64,000 nt of DNA from Janibacter limosus (GTDB lineage: Bacteria > Actinomycetota > Actinomycetes > Actinomycetales > Dermatophilaceae). Position numbers and translations under genes: made by a program. The notes below the pieces were generated by a model, which did not search any database, was not told where the DNA came from, and saw only the letters and a program-made list of their open reading frames with translations. Below, piece by piece: positions 15,545 through 26,815 of this stretch (positions are counted from its first letter, which is position 1; every line of letters starts with the position of its first letter). Location of the stretch: contig NZ_CP036164.1 of the NCBI RefSeq assembly GCF_004295485.1, positions 372,001-436,000 of the forward strand, read 5' to 3'.

Positions 15545-16876
15545 ATGACGCTCTCGACGACTGGTTCGCAGGCCCTCTTCGACCGCGCCCGTACGGTCAT
15601 CCCCGGTGGGGTCAACTCGCCGGTGCGCGCCTTCGGTGGGGTCGGTGGGGTCCCGCGCTTCATCGACAGCGCGAAGGGAGCCTGGCTCACCGACGTCGAC
15701 GGCAACCGCTACGTCGACCTGGTCTCCTCCTGGGGGCCGATGATCCTCGGCCACGCCCACCCCGACGTGCTCGACGCGGTGACCGCAGCCGCGGCCAAGG
15801 GATTCTCCTTCGGCACACCGAGCGAGAACGAGGTGCTGCTCGCCGCCGAGATCGTCGACCGGGTCGAGCCGCTGGAGCAGGTGCGTCTGGTCTCCTCCGG
15901 CACGGAGGCGACCATGTCCGCCCTTCGCCTCGCCCGCGGTGCGACCGGCCGCTCGGTCGTCGTGAAGTTCGCCGGCTGCTACCACGGGCACGTCGATGCC
16001 CTTCTCGCGCAGGCCGGCTCGGGTGTCGCGACCTTCGCGCTGCCTGACTCGGCCGGAGTGCCGGCATCGGCCGCGGGCGAGACGATCGTCCTGCCCTACA
16101 ACGACCTCGCCGCCGTCGAGGAGCTCTTCGCCGTGCGCGGCGAGGAGATCGCCGCGGTCATCACCGAGGCGGCCCCGGGCAACATGGGGGTCGTCCCGCC
16201 GGAGCCGGGATTCACCGAGGGCCTGCGTCGCGTCACGGCAGCGCACGGTGCCCTGCTCATCAGCGACGAGGTGATGACCGGCTTCCGCGCCAGCCGCTCG
16301 GGCTGGTACGGCCTCGAGACCGGCCCCACGGGTGCCCACCCGGGTGGCTACGCCGGCGGCGCACCCGACCTCTTCACCTTCGGCAAGGTCATGGGCGGTG
16401 GCTTCCCGGCTGCGGCCTTCGGTGGCCGCGCCGACCTCATGGCCAACCTCGCCCCCGAGGGACCCGTCTACCAGGCGGGCACCCTCTCGGGTAACCCCGT
16501 CGCGACGGCCGCCGGCCTGGCCACCCTGCGCGGGTGCACCGAGGGGCTCTACCCGCGGCTGGAGTCGACCGCCCGCACCATCGCCGACGCAGCGTCCGCC
16601 GCGCTGTCCGCCGAGGGTGTCGCCCACCGGGTGCAGTGGGCCGGCTCGATGTTCTCCATCTTCTTCCGGGACGGGCAGGTGCGCTCCTTCGCCGACGCGC
16701 AGGCCCAGGACACGCAGGCCTACGGTCGGTTCTTCCACGCGATGCTCGAGGCCGGGGTCCACCTGCCGCCCAGCGCCTTCGAGGTCTGGTTCGTCTCCGA
16801 CGCCCTCGACGAGAGCGCGCTCGACACGATCCGCGCCGCGCTTCCTGCTGCGGCCAAGGCGTCTGCCTCGGCCTGA
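15545..16876 (+). CDS. hemL: Glutamate-1-semialdehyde 2,1-aminomutase
   Basis: HemL converts glutamate-1-semialdehyde (the HemA product) to 5-aminolevulinate with pyridoxal phosphate. The 443-residue protein begins with [21 protein letters not shown], has [16 protein letters not shown] and [11 protein letters not shown], and carries the PLP lysine Lys281 in [21 protein letters not shown] at 15545 follows GGGAGACTGAGGG. It is separated from the rest of the haem cluster by the MarR gene and dyad array, and may therefore be under separate control. The gene ends before a repeat-filled convergent gap. Confidence 0.97.
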   Translation: MTLSTTGSQALFDRARTVIPGGVNSPVRAFGGVGGVPRFIDSAKGAWLTDVDGNRYVDLVSSWGPMILGHAHPDVLDAVTAAAAKGFSFGTPSENEVLLAAEIVDRVEPLEQVRLVSSGTEATMSALRLARGATGRSVVVKFAGCYHGHVDALLAQAGSGVATFALPDSAGVPASAAGETIVLPYNDLAAVEELFAVRGEEIAAVITEAAPGNMGVVPPEPGFTEGLRRVTAAHGALLISDEVMTGFRASRSGWYGLETGPTGAHPGGYAGGAPDLFTFGKVMGGGFPAAAFGGRADLMANLAPEGPVYQAGTLSGNPVATAAGLATLRGCTEGLYPRLESTARTIADAASAALSAEGVAHRVQWAGSMFSIFFRDGQVRSFADAQAQDTQAYGRFFHAMLEAGVHLPPSAFEVWFVSDALDESALDTIRAALPAAAKASASA

Positions 16877-16903
16877 CCGGTTGCCGGCCGTGGAGGTCGG
16901 CCC

Positions 16904-16998
16904 GGAAGGGTGGGTCCGCGCGGGCCGAAGTCCTTCGTCATCGTCCGAGCCAGGTGTCGTTCTCGACTTCGGCTTGAGTCGCGCGGACCCACCCTTCC
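16904..16998 (-). repeat. Structured hairpin element, copy A
   Basis: The outer stem is 18 perfect base pairs (16904-16921 with 16981-16998). The inner stem is GCCGAAGTC (16924-16932) with GACTTCGGC (16965-16973). Read on the minus strand, a one-sided bulge ACTCAA (complement of 16974-16979) sits between them, and the ~32-nt apical loop begins GAGAACGACA and ends GACGAAG. Shares inner stem, bulge and loop with the copies at 17223-17312 and 54866-54969. Confidence 0.85.
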
Positions 16999-17106
16999 CG
17001 GCCTCCCCCTTCGTCCCCCAAGTGACCCAGCCCGGCCTTTTCCTTGAGTCGCGCCGATGCGCCCACGCCAGCCTTCCCCCTTCGTCCCCCAGGTGACCCA
17101 GCCCGG
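16973..17106. repeat. Pair of ~65-bp direct repeats
   Basis: Segments 16973-17037 and 17041-17106 align along their length: both start CTTGAGTCGCGC, both contain CCCCCTTCGTCCCCCA, then GTGACCCAGCCCGGC. The first unit overlaps the right arm of hairpin element A. The second looks like a truncated copy that keeps the bulge and one outer arm only. Confidence 0.8.
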
Positions 17107-17122
17107 CGTCGATGTCGAGGGG

Positions 17123-17184
17123 TGGCGTCGAACTGCACGGTTGGCTGACGCGAGAGCGTCGGCCAACCGTGCACAACGACGCCA
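17123..17184. repeat. Long hairpin with GAGA tetraloop
   Basis: TGGCGTCG pairs with CGACGCCA (8 bp), then an AACT/ACAA internal loop, then a 17-bp stem (GCACGGTTGGC with GCCAACCGTGC, a T-G wobble, GACGC with GCGTC) capped by GAGA, a GNRA-type loop. It sits midway between hairpin elements A and B and shares no sequence with them. Confidence 0.8.
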
Positions 17185-17222
17185 GGCACGCACGGAGGTG
17201 ACGTGGCGTAGGCGGACGCCGT

Positions 17223-17312
17223 GGGTGGGTCGGCGCGCATCAAACCGAAGTCCGATACGACAAGGTCAGTGATCTCGAGAACGAAGGGACTCCGGCGCGC
17301 GCCGACCCACCC
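17223..17312 (+). repeat. Structured hairpin element, copy B
   Basis: The outer stem is 16 perfect base pairs (17223-17238 with 17297-17312). A bulge ATCAAA (17239-17244) precedes the inner stem CCGAAGTCC (17245-17253), which pairs with GGACTCCGG (17287-17295) with one mismatch. The apical loop contains ACGACA and ends ACGAAG. It is inverted relative to copy A, 225 bp away. Confidence 0.8.
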
Positions 17313-17351
17313 GTGGGGGCGGCCGAACGAGATTCCCAGCCGGACGAGCGG

Positions 17352-18035
17352 TCAGGCGCGGGCGAGGTAGAGGGCGTACTCGAGGCGCCGCCCTTCGCGC
17401 TCGACCTCGAGGAGCACCTCGTCGGTGGGGGAGAGGGACTCGAGCGTGTCCAGAAGCGCGGGCTCGCGCTGGGCGGCCCAGATCGCGAGCACCCCGCCGG
17501 GGGCGAGCCGCGACAGGGCGGCGCGCAGGGCATCGGCGCGGTAGAGGCGCTCGTTGCCCTCGTGGACGAGGAAGCTCGGGCCGTTGTCGACGTCGAGGAG
17601 CACAAGGTCCCACGGTCCAGCGGGGTCGGACTCGCCGTGCAGCACGCGGTCGACGTCGCCGGCGTGGATCGTGACGCGGGGGTGGCGGGCCACGAGGCCG
17701 AGGGTCGGGGCGAGCGCCAGGCGGGCCCACGCCACGAGGTCCTCCTCGATCTCCACCACGTCGACGTGCCGCACCCGCTTGTCCTTGAGCACCTGCCAGG
17801 TGGTGAAGCCCAGCCCGAGCCCGCCGACGAGGACGCGGTCAGGAGAGTCGACGCGAGCGAGGGCCTCCTGCGCCAGGGCCACCTCGGTCGAGGGGTCCAG
17901 GCTGTCCATGGCGAAGACCCCCGCGACGACGAGCTCGTGCACGACCCCCGACCCGGAGGGGTCGGGACGCACGCGCAATGCGATCTCGCCGCGGGGTGTG
18001 GTCGCCGAGACGATCGTCTCGGAGGTGGTGTCCAT
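17352..18035 (-). CDS. Spermidine-synthase-like methyltransferase-fold protein
   Basis: A 227-residue protein with the class I methyltransferase/aminopropyltransferase core: VLVGGLGLGFTTWQVL is the glycine-rich cofactor loop, VDVVEIEEDLVAWAR the acidic strand, and WDLVLLDVDNGPSFLVHEGN matches the region where polyamine synthases have a catalytic Asp. The N-terminal beta domain of SpeE is shortened, and the substrate DTY/E motif is not evident, so it may not make spermidine. Convergent with hemL and divergent from sdhC. ATG at 18035 is preceded by GGAGGAG. Substrate unassigned. Confidence 0.75.
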   Translation of the reverse strand: MDTTSETIVSATTPRGEIALRVRPDPSGSGVVHELVVAGVFAMDSLDPSTEVALAQEALARVDSPDRVLVGGLGLGFTTWQVLKDKRVRHVDVVEIEEDLVAWARLALAPTLGLVARHPRVTIHAGDVDRVLHGESDPAGPWDLVLLDVDNGPSFLVHEGNERLYRADALRAALSRLAPGGVLAIWAAQREPALLDTLESLSPTDEVLLEVEREGRRLEYALYLARA

Positions 18036-18132
18036 GGGGCTCCTCCACTCACCGGCCCGGATTTTCGGGACTGATGTGTTGTCTATTACGTGAGGGTAAC
18101 CGGAGCAATGTCACACGGCGGCAGGCGCACCC

Positions 18133-18163
18133 GGTACCGTGTGCCCGCTCACAAGGCGGTACC
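18133..18163. promoter_or_regulatory. GGTACC inverted repeat just upstream of sdhC
   Basis: GGTACCGTGTG and CACAAGGCGGTACC form an imperfect inverted repeat (GGTACC arms at 18133-18138 and 18158-18163, inner TGTG/CACA) ending 8 nt before the sdhC GTG. It could be an operator or a leader hairpin that limits ribosome access; the sequence does not decide. Confidence 0.4.
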
Positions 18164-18171
18164 TTGAGCCC

Positions 18172-18885
18172 GTGGCTACTACGACCCTCCCCGCGAAGAA
18201 GAAGGGGGTGGCGTCGTCTTCCATCGGGCTCAAGCTCCTCATGGCAGGCACCGGCGTCATCTTCATCCTGTATGTGCTGCTGCACATGTACGGCAACCTC
18301 AAGGCCCTGGCCGGTCAGGAAGCCTATGACACGTATGCGCACCACCTGCGCACCTTCGGTGAGCCGATGCTCCCGTACGGCGGTCTCCTGTGGACCGTGA
18401 GGATCGTGCTGATCCTCGCGATCGTCGGGCACGTCTACGCCGCACTGCGGCTCATCGCCCGCAACAACGCGGCGCGGCCGGTCAAGTACCAGGTGAAGAA
18501 GAACATCGGCTCGACGCTCGCCTCGCGCACCATGCGCTGGGGTGGGCTCGCCCTCTTCGTCTTCGTGATCTTCCACCTGATCCAGTTCACGATCGTCAAG
18601 CCCAACCTCTACGGGGCGGCTGACTCGGCCGCGATCAAGGAGTCGCCCTACGTGATGCTCAGCGCGGCCTTCGCGATGTGGTGGGTCCTGCTCATCTACG
18701 TGATCGCCATGGTGGCGCTCGGCATGCACCTCTACCACGGCGTCTACAGCGCCTCGCAGACGATGGGTCTGAACAACACCGCCACGGCCCGCGCACGCGC
18801 TCGTGCGATCGGAGCCGTCCTTGCTGCGGTGATCGTGGTCGGGTTCCTGATCCCGCCGGTCTACATCTTCATCGACAGTCTCTGA
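18172..18885 (+). CDS. sdhC: Succinate dehydrogenase cytochrome b subunit
   Basis: The membrane anchor of complex II, passing electrons from succinate to menaquinone through haem b. The 237-residue protein has five hydrophobic helices and candidate haem ligands in [22 protein letters not shown] and [10 protein letters not shown]. This five-helix single-subunit layout with no separate sdhD is the B. subtilis/actinobacterial di-haem type. GTG at 18172 is chosen because the product then begins with a short basic N-terminus before the first helix. It leads sdhC-sdhA-sdhB. Confidence 0.93.
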   Translation: MATTTLPAKKKGVASSSIGLKLLMAGTGVIFILYVLLHMYGNLKALAGQEAYDTYAHHLRTFGEPMLPYGGLLWTVRIVLILAIVGHVYAALRLIARNNAARPVKYQVKKNIGSTLASRTMRWGGLALFVFVIFHLIQFTIVKPNLYGAADSAAIKESPYVMLSAAFAMWWVLLIYVIAMVALGMHLYHGVYSASQTMGLNNTATARARARAIGAVLAAVIVVGFLIPPVYIFIDSL

Positions 18886-18902
18886 GCAGGAGCCTCCACA
18901 CC

Positions 18903-20893
<1,991 letters not shown>

Positions 20894-20897
<4 letters not shown>

Positions 20898-21643
20898 GCA
20901 TGAATCTGACCCTCAAGATCTGGCGCCAGGCCGGACCCACGGCGAAGGGCGAACTCGTCACCTACCCGGTCAAGGACATCTCTGCGGACATGTCCTTCCT
21001 GGAGATGCTCGACGTCCTCAACGAGCAGCTCATCGCCGAGGGCACCGAGCCGATCGCCTTCGACAGCGACTGCCGCGAGGGCATCTGCGGCATGTGCGGC
21101 CTGATGATCTCCGGCCAGGCACACGGCCCGGAGCGCACCACCAGCTGTCAGCTGCACATGCGCTCCTTCCGTGACGGAGAGACCATCACGGTCGAGCCGT
21201 GGCGGGCCAACGCCTTCCCGATCATCCGGGACCTGATCGTCGACCGCAGCGCCTTCGACCGGATCATCCAGTCCGGTGGCTATGTCTCCGTCAACACCGG
21301 TGCCGCCCCCGAGGCGCACGCGGTGCCTGTGCCCAAGGAGAAGGCCGACCGGGCCTTCGACTCCGCCAAGTGCATCGGCTGCGGCGCCTGTGTCGCGGCC
21401 TGCCCCAATGCCTCGGGCATGCTCTTCCTCGGCGCCAAGGTCACCCACCTGGGTGAGCTGCCGCAGGGTCAGCCGGAGCGCAACGGTCGCGTCGTCAAGA
21501 TGCTCGAGACGCACGACCTCGAGGGCTTCGGCGGCTGCACCAACATCGGTGAGTGCTCCGCGGCGTGCCCCAAGGAGATCCCGCTCGACGTGATCAGCAC
21601 GCTCAACGCGGACCTGCGCAGGGCCGCCCGCAGCGGGTCCTGA
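20894..21643 (+). CDS. sdhB: Succinate dehydrogenase iron-sulfur subunit
   Basis: SdhB relays electrons through three clusters. The 249-residue protein shows the [2Fe-2S] ligands in [11 protein letters not shown], the first [4Fe-4S]/[3Fe-4S] group in [13 protein letters not shown], and the second set in [19 protein letters not shown] at 20894 overlaps the sdhA stop by 4 nt and has AGCGGAG at a good distance; an ATG two codons later (20900) is the alternative. The operon probably ends here; no strong terminator is visible before the lipoprotein gene 37 nt later. Confidence 0.95.
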
Positions 21644-21680
21644 GACCCGGCACGACGAGGACTGCCTCATCAGCCCACGC

Positions 21681-22541
21681 GTGAGACGACCACGGCGCCT
21701 CGCCAGCATCCTGCTGGCCGGCGCCGTGGTCGCGTCGTCGAGCGGCTGCAGCCTCCTCGCCGGTGGCGAGGACCAACCGTCGCCGACGAGCCAGGTGCCC
21801 CTGACGACGACCACGACGAGCGGGTCCACGGCGTCGTCGACGACGAGCAGCGTGACGACCAGGAACCCACCGAGCGGCAGCAGCGTCCTCACGGAGTCAC
21901 GCGCCTACATGGCGGCGATCAACAATGTGACGATCTCGGGCACGGTCTACGACCCCGAGCACAAGCTGACCATCACGATCCGGGCCGAGGGCTCCACCGG
22001 CGGGCTGCTCTCGACGTCGAAGAAGGCCGGCATCTCCCGCACCACCTTGTCCGCCCCCGGCGGTGGCACGCTGGCGACGCTCGCGGTGGGGACCGACCAC
22101 TACCTCAAGGCCGACAAGGCGTGGCTGGACGCGATGGACGCACCCCGCGACAGCCCCTTGCGCAAGCGCACGGGTGTCTGGGTCCAGGTGCCCTTCGACA
22201 ACTCGCCCATCGACGCCTACCGCCCGCAGACACTGCTCCAGCAGACCTTCTACGGCAAGTCCCTCACCCCCTACGACGCCAAGCAGAGCCCGGCGAGCTT
22301 TGACCGGCTCGACGGGCAGGAGACCTACCGGGTGGCGATCCGCAAGGCGGACGCGGCCTCCGCGGGCGAGCGGATCCTGTGGGTCTCGACCGAGCCCGGC
22401 AAACCGGCCCCGATCCGGCTGAGCTATGGCGAGGGCGCGCAACGCTCGGTGCTGCGGTACACGAAGTGGGGGAGCAGCCGCGAGGACTGGAAGCGTCCCG
22501 CCAAGGCCACCTCCCTCGACGGGTTCATCGGCAGCTTCTGA
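21681..22541 (+). CDS. Secreted lipoprotein, LppX/LprG-like
   Basis: A 286-residue predicted lipoprotein. The N-terminus has a basic stretch, a hydrophobic run and a lipobox ending SSSGC (Cys near 23), followed by a Ser/Thr-rich low-complexity linker (about 30-70). The rest (about 75-286) reads like the LppX/LprAFG fold: alternating beta segments such as VTISGTVYDPEHKLTITIRAEG and a late SYGEGAQRSVLRYTKW. Such proteins bind lipids or lipoglycans at the outer face of the membrane. Family assignment is by pattern; no partner transporter is adjacent. Confidence 0.7.
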   Translation: MRRPRRLASILLAGAVVASSSGCSLLAGGEDQPSPTSQVPLTTTTTSGSTASSTTSSVTTRNPPSGSSVLTESRAYMAAINNVTISGTVYDPEHKLTITIRAEGSTGGLLSTSKKAGISRTTLSAPGGGTLATLAVGTDHYLKADKAWLDAMDAPRDSPLRKRTGVWVQVPFDNSPIDAYRPQTLLQQTFYGKSLTPYDAKQSPASFDRLDGQETYRVAIRKADAASAGERILWVSTEPGKPAPIRLSYGEGAQRSVLRYTKWGSSREDWKRPAKATSLDGFIGSF

Positions 22542-22582
22542 TCGGCCGGGAGGGCGTGGAGCTCCTCAGCCGCGAGGTGGGC

Positions 22583-23353
22583 TCAGCCGAGCCAGGCCAA
22601 CCGGGTGGCCAGCAGCGCATAGCCGACGAAGGCGATGACGTCGATGACCCAGTGCGCGATGAACATCGGCGCGACGCGTCGCACGCGCAGGTAGACGGCT
22701 CCCAGGAGCAGCCCCATCGCGACATTGCCGACGAACCCACCGAGGCCTTGGTAGAGGTGGTAGCTGCCGCGCACGAGCGCGCTGACGACGACGATGGCCA
22801 CGGGCGACCAGCCGGCCTCACGCCACCGGGTGAAGAGGTACCCGAGCATGATGACCTCCTCGAGGAGGGCATTTTGCCCCGCGGCGAGGATGAGCACCGG
22901 GATGGTCCACCAGGCAGCCGACAGGTCTGAGGCGGCGATCGTGGTGTTGAGGTCGAGGGCCCGTGCGGCGAGGTAGAGCCCGAGGCCGGGGATGCCGATG
23001 GTGGCGGCCAGCGCGAGTCCCTGGACGAGGTCGCGGACGGGCGCGCTCCGGTCGAGGCCGATGAGGCGAAGGGGGTGCGGGTGCTGTCGGGCGAGCAGGT
23101 GCAGTGCCAGCACGGCGGGGATGAGGGCCAGACCGATGCCGACGAGCTGATGGGTCAGGTCGAGCCAGGGCCGGTCGGGTGTCACCGACTGGTTCATCGC
23201 GGTGACCTGGCCGGAGAGGCCGCCCTGGGTGGTCAGCTTGCGCGCGAGCGACAGGGCCGACCACAGGGCGGACGCGCCCAAGGACACGCCGAGGACGAGC
23301 AGTGACTCGGTCAGTGCAGTCCGGCGGGTGAGGACTTCCGGAGCGGCGGACAT
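22583..23353 (-). CDS. CPBP family intramembrane metalloprotease
   Basis: A 256-residue polytopic membrane protein with the CPBP (CAAX-protease/bacteriocin-processing) signatures: EEVIMLGYLFTRWRE (paired Glu and the Arg of motif 1), SYHLYQGLGGFVGNVAMGLLLG (His of motif 2) and IAHWVIDVIAF (His and Asp of motif 3). About seven or eight hydrophobic helices. These enzymes cleave within or near the membrane; the substrate is unknown. ATG at 23353. It lies downstream of a small membrane protein gene in the same direction with 61 nt between them. Confidence 0.88.
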   Translation of the reverse strand: MSAAPEVLTRRTALTESLLVLGVSLGASALWSALSLARKLTTQGGLSGQVTAMNQSVTPDRPWLDLTHQLVGIGLALIPAVLALHLLARQHPHPLRLIGLDRSAPVRDLVQGLALAATIGIPGLGLYLAARALDLNTTIAASDLSAAWWTIPVLILAAGQNALLEEVIMLGYLFTRWREAGWSPVAIVVVSALVRGSYHLYQGLGGFVGNVAMGLLLGAVYLRVRRVAPMFIAHWVIDVIAFVGYALLATRLAWLG

Positions 23354-23414
23354 GGCCTCAGCCTAGATCCGCTTGGGGTGTCGCCGGCTCGCGGAGGGAC
23401 CCTCCCCGGTGATG

Positions 23415-23597
23415 TCAGCTGAAGGCGAGGTGGCTGTAGTACGCGAAGAGCGGCTCGCGACGCGCGACACGCACGCGACGGTTCTCGCTGAAGAACTGGA
23501 AGGCGGCGATGCCCACCGAGACGACGAGGACGGCCAGGGCGATGCCCACGAGGGTGAGGGCGGCGGTGAGGAAGCCGGAAACGGTTGCGATGCTCAT
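23415..23597 (-). CDS. Small single-helix membrane protein
   Basis: A 60-residue protein with one long hydrophobic helix (VSGFLTAALTLVGIALAVLVVSVGIAAF) followed by an Arg-rich cytoplasmic-type tail (FFSENRRVRVARREP). The start MSIATV at 23597 is chosen because AGAAAGGA lies 9 nt ahead; two ATGs further upstream in frame are too close to that site. No family recognised. It is divergent from a TetR-family gene, with a 14-bp palindrome between them, which suggests it is the regulated target. The helix-plus-basic-tail form resembles small stress or transporter-partner peptides. Confidence 0.65.
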   Translation of the reverse strand: MSIATVSGFLTAALTLVGIALAVLVVSVGIAAFQFFSENRRVRVARREPLFAYYSHLAFS

Positions 23598-23638
23598 GAC
23601 GTGCATTCCTTTCTGCATATGTTGAAGACAGTGATGAA

Positions 23639-23652
23639 TCTACACACGTAGA
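23639..23652. promoter_or_regulatory. Candidate TetR operator
   Basis: TCTACACACGTAGA is a perfect inverted repeat (5-bp arms TCTAC/GTAGA, ACAC centre) in the 132-nt gap between the divergent small membrane protein and TetR genes. The location fits an operator serving both; the length is short for TetR sites, so flanks probably contribute. Confidence 0.5.
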
Positions 23653-23729
23653 AGATCCTCGTCAACTCGACGCTGACCGATTCGTGTGGGCCCGCATCGA
23701 CGGGCCCGGCGCGCGGTAGCGTGGCCGTG

Positions 23730-24323
23730 ATGAGTACGCACGAGAGCGCCACCCTGTCGCCGCGGATGCGCCTGATCCTCGAGTCGGCGACCAAGGTCGT
23801 CGCGGCCGGTGGCATGCGAGGCCTGACCCATCGCGCGGTCGACGCCGAGGCCGGCCTGTCGCAGGGCTCGACGTCGGGATACCTGCGCACCCGTCTGGCG
23901 CTGGTGTCGGCACTCGCGGAGTTCATCGCTGCCGGGCTCATCGACAGCGTCGAGGAGCTGGCGGGCGAGCAGCAGGCCGGGGAGCCGGTTGCCACGGTCG
24001 TCGAGCACGCCTTGGACCTCTTCGCCGGATGGCTGCGCGAGCCGGAGGCGCTGCTCGCCAAGGCCGAGCTGGCGCAGGAGGCGATGCGTCAGCCCGAGGT
24101 CGCCGAGGCATTGGAGCCGGCTCGTCTGCGCATCGAGGGGATCGTCGGCCAGATCCTCGTTCGAGCGGGGGTCGGTGACGTGCAGACGTCTGCGCAGGCC
24201 ATCATCGCGGCGATGGAGGGCGTGCTGGCCAGTGCGCTGGCGAAGCCGACGGCGGAGCGCGAGGCCTATGTCCGCGAGGTCGGCAAGCGGATCATCACCG
24301 CCTTCGTCCCCACCGTGGGCTGA
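23730..24323 (+). CDS. TetR family transcriptional regulator
   Basis: A 197-residue regulator with an N-terminal HTH (LESATKVVAAGGMRGLTHRAVDAEAGLSQGSTSGYLRTR) of the TetR type. The Ser/Thr run before the Tyr and the RTR in place of the usual 'YYHFxsK' are seen in a PaaX/AcrR-like subgroup. The C-terminal part is helical and probably a ligand pocket. ATG at 23730 is preferred over GTG at 23721. It is divergent from the 60-residue membrane protein, and probably regulates it. Confidence 0.87.
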   Translation: MSTHESATLSPRMRLILESATKVVAAGGMRGLTHRAVDAEAGLSQGSTSGYLRTRLALVSALAEFIAAGLIDSVEELAGEQQAGEPVATVVEHALDLFAGWLREPEALLAKAELAQEAMRQPEVAEALEPARLRIEGIVGQILVRAGVGDVQTSAQAIIAAMEGVLASALAKPTAEREAYVREVGKRIITAFVPTVG

Positions 24324-24326
24324 GCG

Positions 24327-24926
24327 TCAGGTCGCGACCCGACCGCGGCTGCGACGCCGGCGGAGTCCGGCATGGAGGGTGAAGACCTTGATGAGCATCG
24401 CCGCGAGGACGATGAGCACGAGGACGACGAGGACCGGCAGGAAGACCGCCACGAGCGCGATGCCCACCGAGGCGCCGTCCTCAGCGGTGGAGACCACGGG
24501 CGCTCCCAGGCCGAGTGTCCCTGCGTTGACGACCGGCCGCGCCGCGGCCTTGCCGGTGTGCACGAGCCCCGAGACCACCACGCCGAGCAGGACGCCAACC
24601 CAGGCGTGCTCCTGCATCCACGTCGAGCCGTCGAGCGTGCTCGCGCCGGCGGTCGCGGCGCCCATGAGTCCACCCATGCTGGGGCGGATGAAGGTCTGCA
24701 CGGCGTCGTTGATGCTGTCGACGGCGGGGATCTTGTCGAGGGTGAGCTCGGTGACGAGCAGGAGCGCTCCGACACCGATCGCCCACCACGAGTCCATCCA
24801 CTCCAACCCCGTCGGGAGCACGACGATGTCGCTGAACCGGGCGAGCAGGGCCACGAGCAGGAAGGGGATGTAGGCGTTGAGCCCCGCGGCGGCACTCAGC
24901 CCCATCCCGGTCAGTGCAGCGATCAT
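24327..24926 (-). CDS. DUF4126 family membrane protein
   Basis: A 199-residue membrane protein with four or five hydrophobic helices. The first begins [24 protein letters not shown], followed by a characteristic [24 protein letters not shown] stretch between helices, and a basic C-terminal tail (RRRRSRGR). The LDKIPxVDxxxD block is the hallmark of DUF4126. Function unknown. It is convergent with the TetR gene (3 nt between stops) and divergent from metG, so no operon partner helps. Confidence 0.8.
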   Translation of the reverse strand: MIAALTGMGLSAAAGLNAYIPFLLVALLARFSDIVVLPTGLEWMDSWWAIGVGALLLVTELTLDKIPAVDSINDAVQTFIRPSMGGLMGAATAGASTLDGSTWMQEHAWVGVLLGVVVSGLVHTGKAAARPVVNAGTLGLGAPVVSTAEDGASVGIALVAVFLPVLVVLVLIVLAAMLIKVFTLHAGLRRRRSRGRVAT

Positions 24927-25018
24927 CGGCTCACCTCTCGACGGCGCGGGTCGCCCCCGCGTGCCCTCGCAGGCTAGCGCCGATGGATCGGGGGTGCCGG
25001 GAACCTAGGATGATCGGC

Positions 25019-26815
25019 ATGAAGGTTCTCTCCGCTGTTGCCTGGCCGTATGCCAACGGCCCTCGTCACCTCGGTCACGTCGCCGGGATCGGGGTTCCCT
25101 CGGACGTCTTCAGCCGGTACATGCGCATGGCGGGTCACGACGTGCTCGTCGTCAGCGGGTCGGACGAGCACGGCACGCCGATCCTGGTGCAGGCCGACAA
25201 GGAGGGCATCTCGGCGCACGAGTTCGCCGACCGCAACCACCGCATCATCGCGCAGGAGCTCGTCGACCTCGGGTGCTCCTACGACCTCTACACGCGCACG
25301 ACGTCGCGCAACCACTACCGGGTCGTGCAGGACCTCTTCGAGCAGTGCCTGGCCAACGGCTACTTCATCGAGCAGACCCAGCAGGTCGCGCTCGACCCTC
25401 GCACCGGACGCACCCTGCCCGACCGCTACATCGAGGGCACCTGCCCGATCTGCGGCTACGAGGATGCCCGCGGTGACCAGTGCGACAACTGCGGCAACCA
25501 GCTCGAGCCGACTGACCTGCTGGACCCGCGCAGCAAGATCGACGGGGCTACCCCGCAGTTCGGCGAGACCGAGCACTTCTTCCTCGACCTGCCGGCCTTG
25601 GCCGACGCGCTGCGCGAGTACCTGCAGGGCCGTGAGGCGACGGGCACCTGGCGCCACAACGTCATCAACTTCAGCCTCAACATCCTCGACGACATCCGTC
25701 CGAGGGCGATGACCCGCGACATCGACTGGGGCATCCCCCTTCCCGGCGAGTACGGCGACAAGTACCCGACCAAGCGCTTCTACGTGTGGTTCGACGCGGT
25801 CATCGGCTACCTGTCCGCGTCCATCGAGTGGGCCCGCCGCACCGGCGACGCCGAGCGCTGGCGCGAGTGGTGGAACGACCCGCAGGCGCAGTCCTTCTAC
25901 TTCATGGGCAAGGACAACATCACCTTCCACAGCCAGATCTGGCCGGCCGAGCTGCTCGCCTACTCCGGCAAGGGGGCGAAGGGAGGCCAGCCCGGGGCCC
26001 TCGGTGAGCTCAACCTCCCCACCGAGGTCGTGGCCAGCGAGTTCCTCACGATGGAGTCCAAGCAGTTCTCCTCCAGCCGCGGTCACGTCATCGGCCTGCG
26101 CCACGTGCTCGAGACCTATGGCCCCGACCCGCTGCGCTACTACATCTGCGCGGCCGGCCCGGAGACCCAGGACTCCGACTTCACGTGGCCCGACTTCGTC
26201 CAGCGCAACAACTCCGAGCTCGTCGCCGGCTGGGGCAACCTCGTCAACCGCACCGCGTCGATGGTGGCGAAGAACTTCGGCGAGATCCCGCAGCCGGGTG
26301 ACCTCGATGAGGTCGACTCCGCTGTCCTCGCCAGGGTCGCGGCGGCCTTCGACGAGGTCGGCGGGCTGCTCGCCCGCAACCGGGTCAAGGCGGCGCTCGC
26401 CGAGGTGATGCGGGTCGTGGGCGACGTCAACAAGTACGTGTCCGACACCGAGCCCTTCCGGTTGAAGGGCGATGACCAGCGCGAGCGTCTCGCGACGGTC
26501 CTGCACACGCTCGTGCAGGCGACGAGCGACTGCAACCTGCTCCTGGCCCCCTTCCTCCCGCACGCGGCCAACCGGGTCGACGCCGTGCTCGGCGGCACCG
26601 GCGACCTGATGCCGATGCCTCGGGTCGAGGAGGTGGAGGACCTCGACGGCGGTCCGGGCTACCCGGTGATCACCGGTGACTACGCGGGCACTCCCGACTG
26701 GGCGAGCAGCCCTGTGGCAGTGGGCAGCCCGATCGCCAAGCCGACCCCGGTCTTCGTCAAGCTCGACCCCGAGGAGGTCGTCGCCACGGAGCGTGCGGCC
26801 ATGTCGGACGACTGA
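25019..26815 (+). CDS. metG: Methionyl-tRNA synthetase
   Basis: MetRS charges tRNA(Met) with methionine. The 598-residue enzyme has the HIGH-type motif HLGH at 17-20, a zinc knuckle with Cys142/Cys145 and Cys155/Cys158, and the C-terminal anticodon-binding helices. Where most enzymes have KMSKS, this one reads [12 protein letters not shown] (about 348-359), so the first signature Lys-Met is changed; this form is seen in other actinobacterial MetRS. No C-terminal tRNA-binding EMAP-like domain is present. ATG at 25019 is chosen over ATG at 25010 because AGGA is then 8 nt away. It overlaps tatD by one base. Confidence 0.96.
   Translation: MKVLSAVAWPYANGPRHLGHVAGIGVPSDVFSRYMRMAGHDVLVVSGSDEHGTPILVQADKEGISAHEFADRNHRIIAQELVDLGCSYDLYTRTTSRNHYRVVQDLFEQCLANGYFIEQTQQVALDPRTGRTLPDRYIEGTCPICGYEDARGDQCDNCGNQLEPTDLLDPRSKIDGATPQFGETEHFFLDLPALADALREYLQGREATGTWRHNVINFSLNILDDIRPRAMTRDIDWGIPLPGEYGDKYPTKRFYVWFDAVIGYLSASIEWARRTGDAERWREWWNDPQAQSFYFMGKDNITFHSQIWPAELLAYSGKGAKGGQPGALGELNLPTEVVASEFLTMESKQFSSSRGHVIGLRHVLETYGPDPLRYYICAAGPETQDSDFTWPDFVQRNNSELVAGWGNLVNRTASMVAKNFGEIPQPGDLDEVDSAVLARVAAAFDEVGGLLARNRVKAALAEVMRVVGDVNKYVSDTEPFRLKGDDQRERLATVLHTLVQATSDCNLLLAPFLPHAANRVDAVLGGTGDLMPMPRVEEVEDLDGGPGYPVITGDYAGTPDWASSPVAVGSPIAKPTPVFVKLDPEEVVATERAAMSDD

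Larger units (their letters stand above)
16877..17351. other. Gene-free 475-bp convergent gap packed with palindromic repeats
   Basis: The only stretch above 300 bp without a gene in the window. It lies between the 3' ends of hemL (+) and the methyltransferase-like gene (-). It holds two copies of a structured hairpin element in opposite orientation, a pair of ~65-bp direct repeats, and a separate long hairpin with a GAGA loop. No plausible coding frame with its own start signal was seen. Confidence 0.85.
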
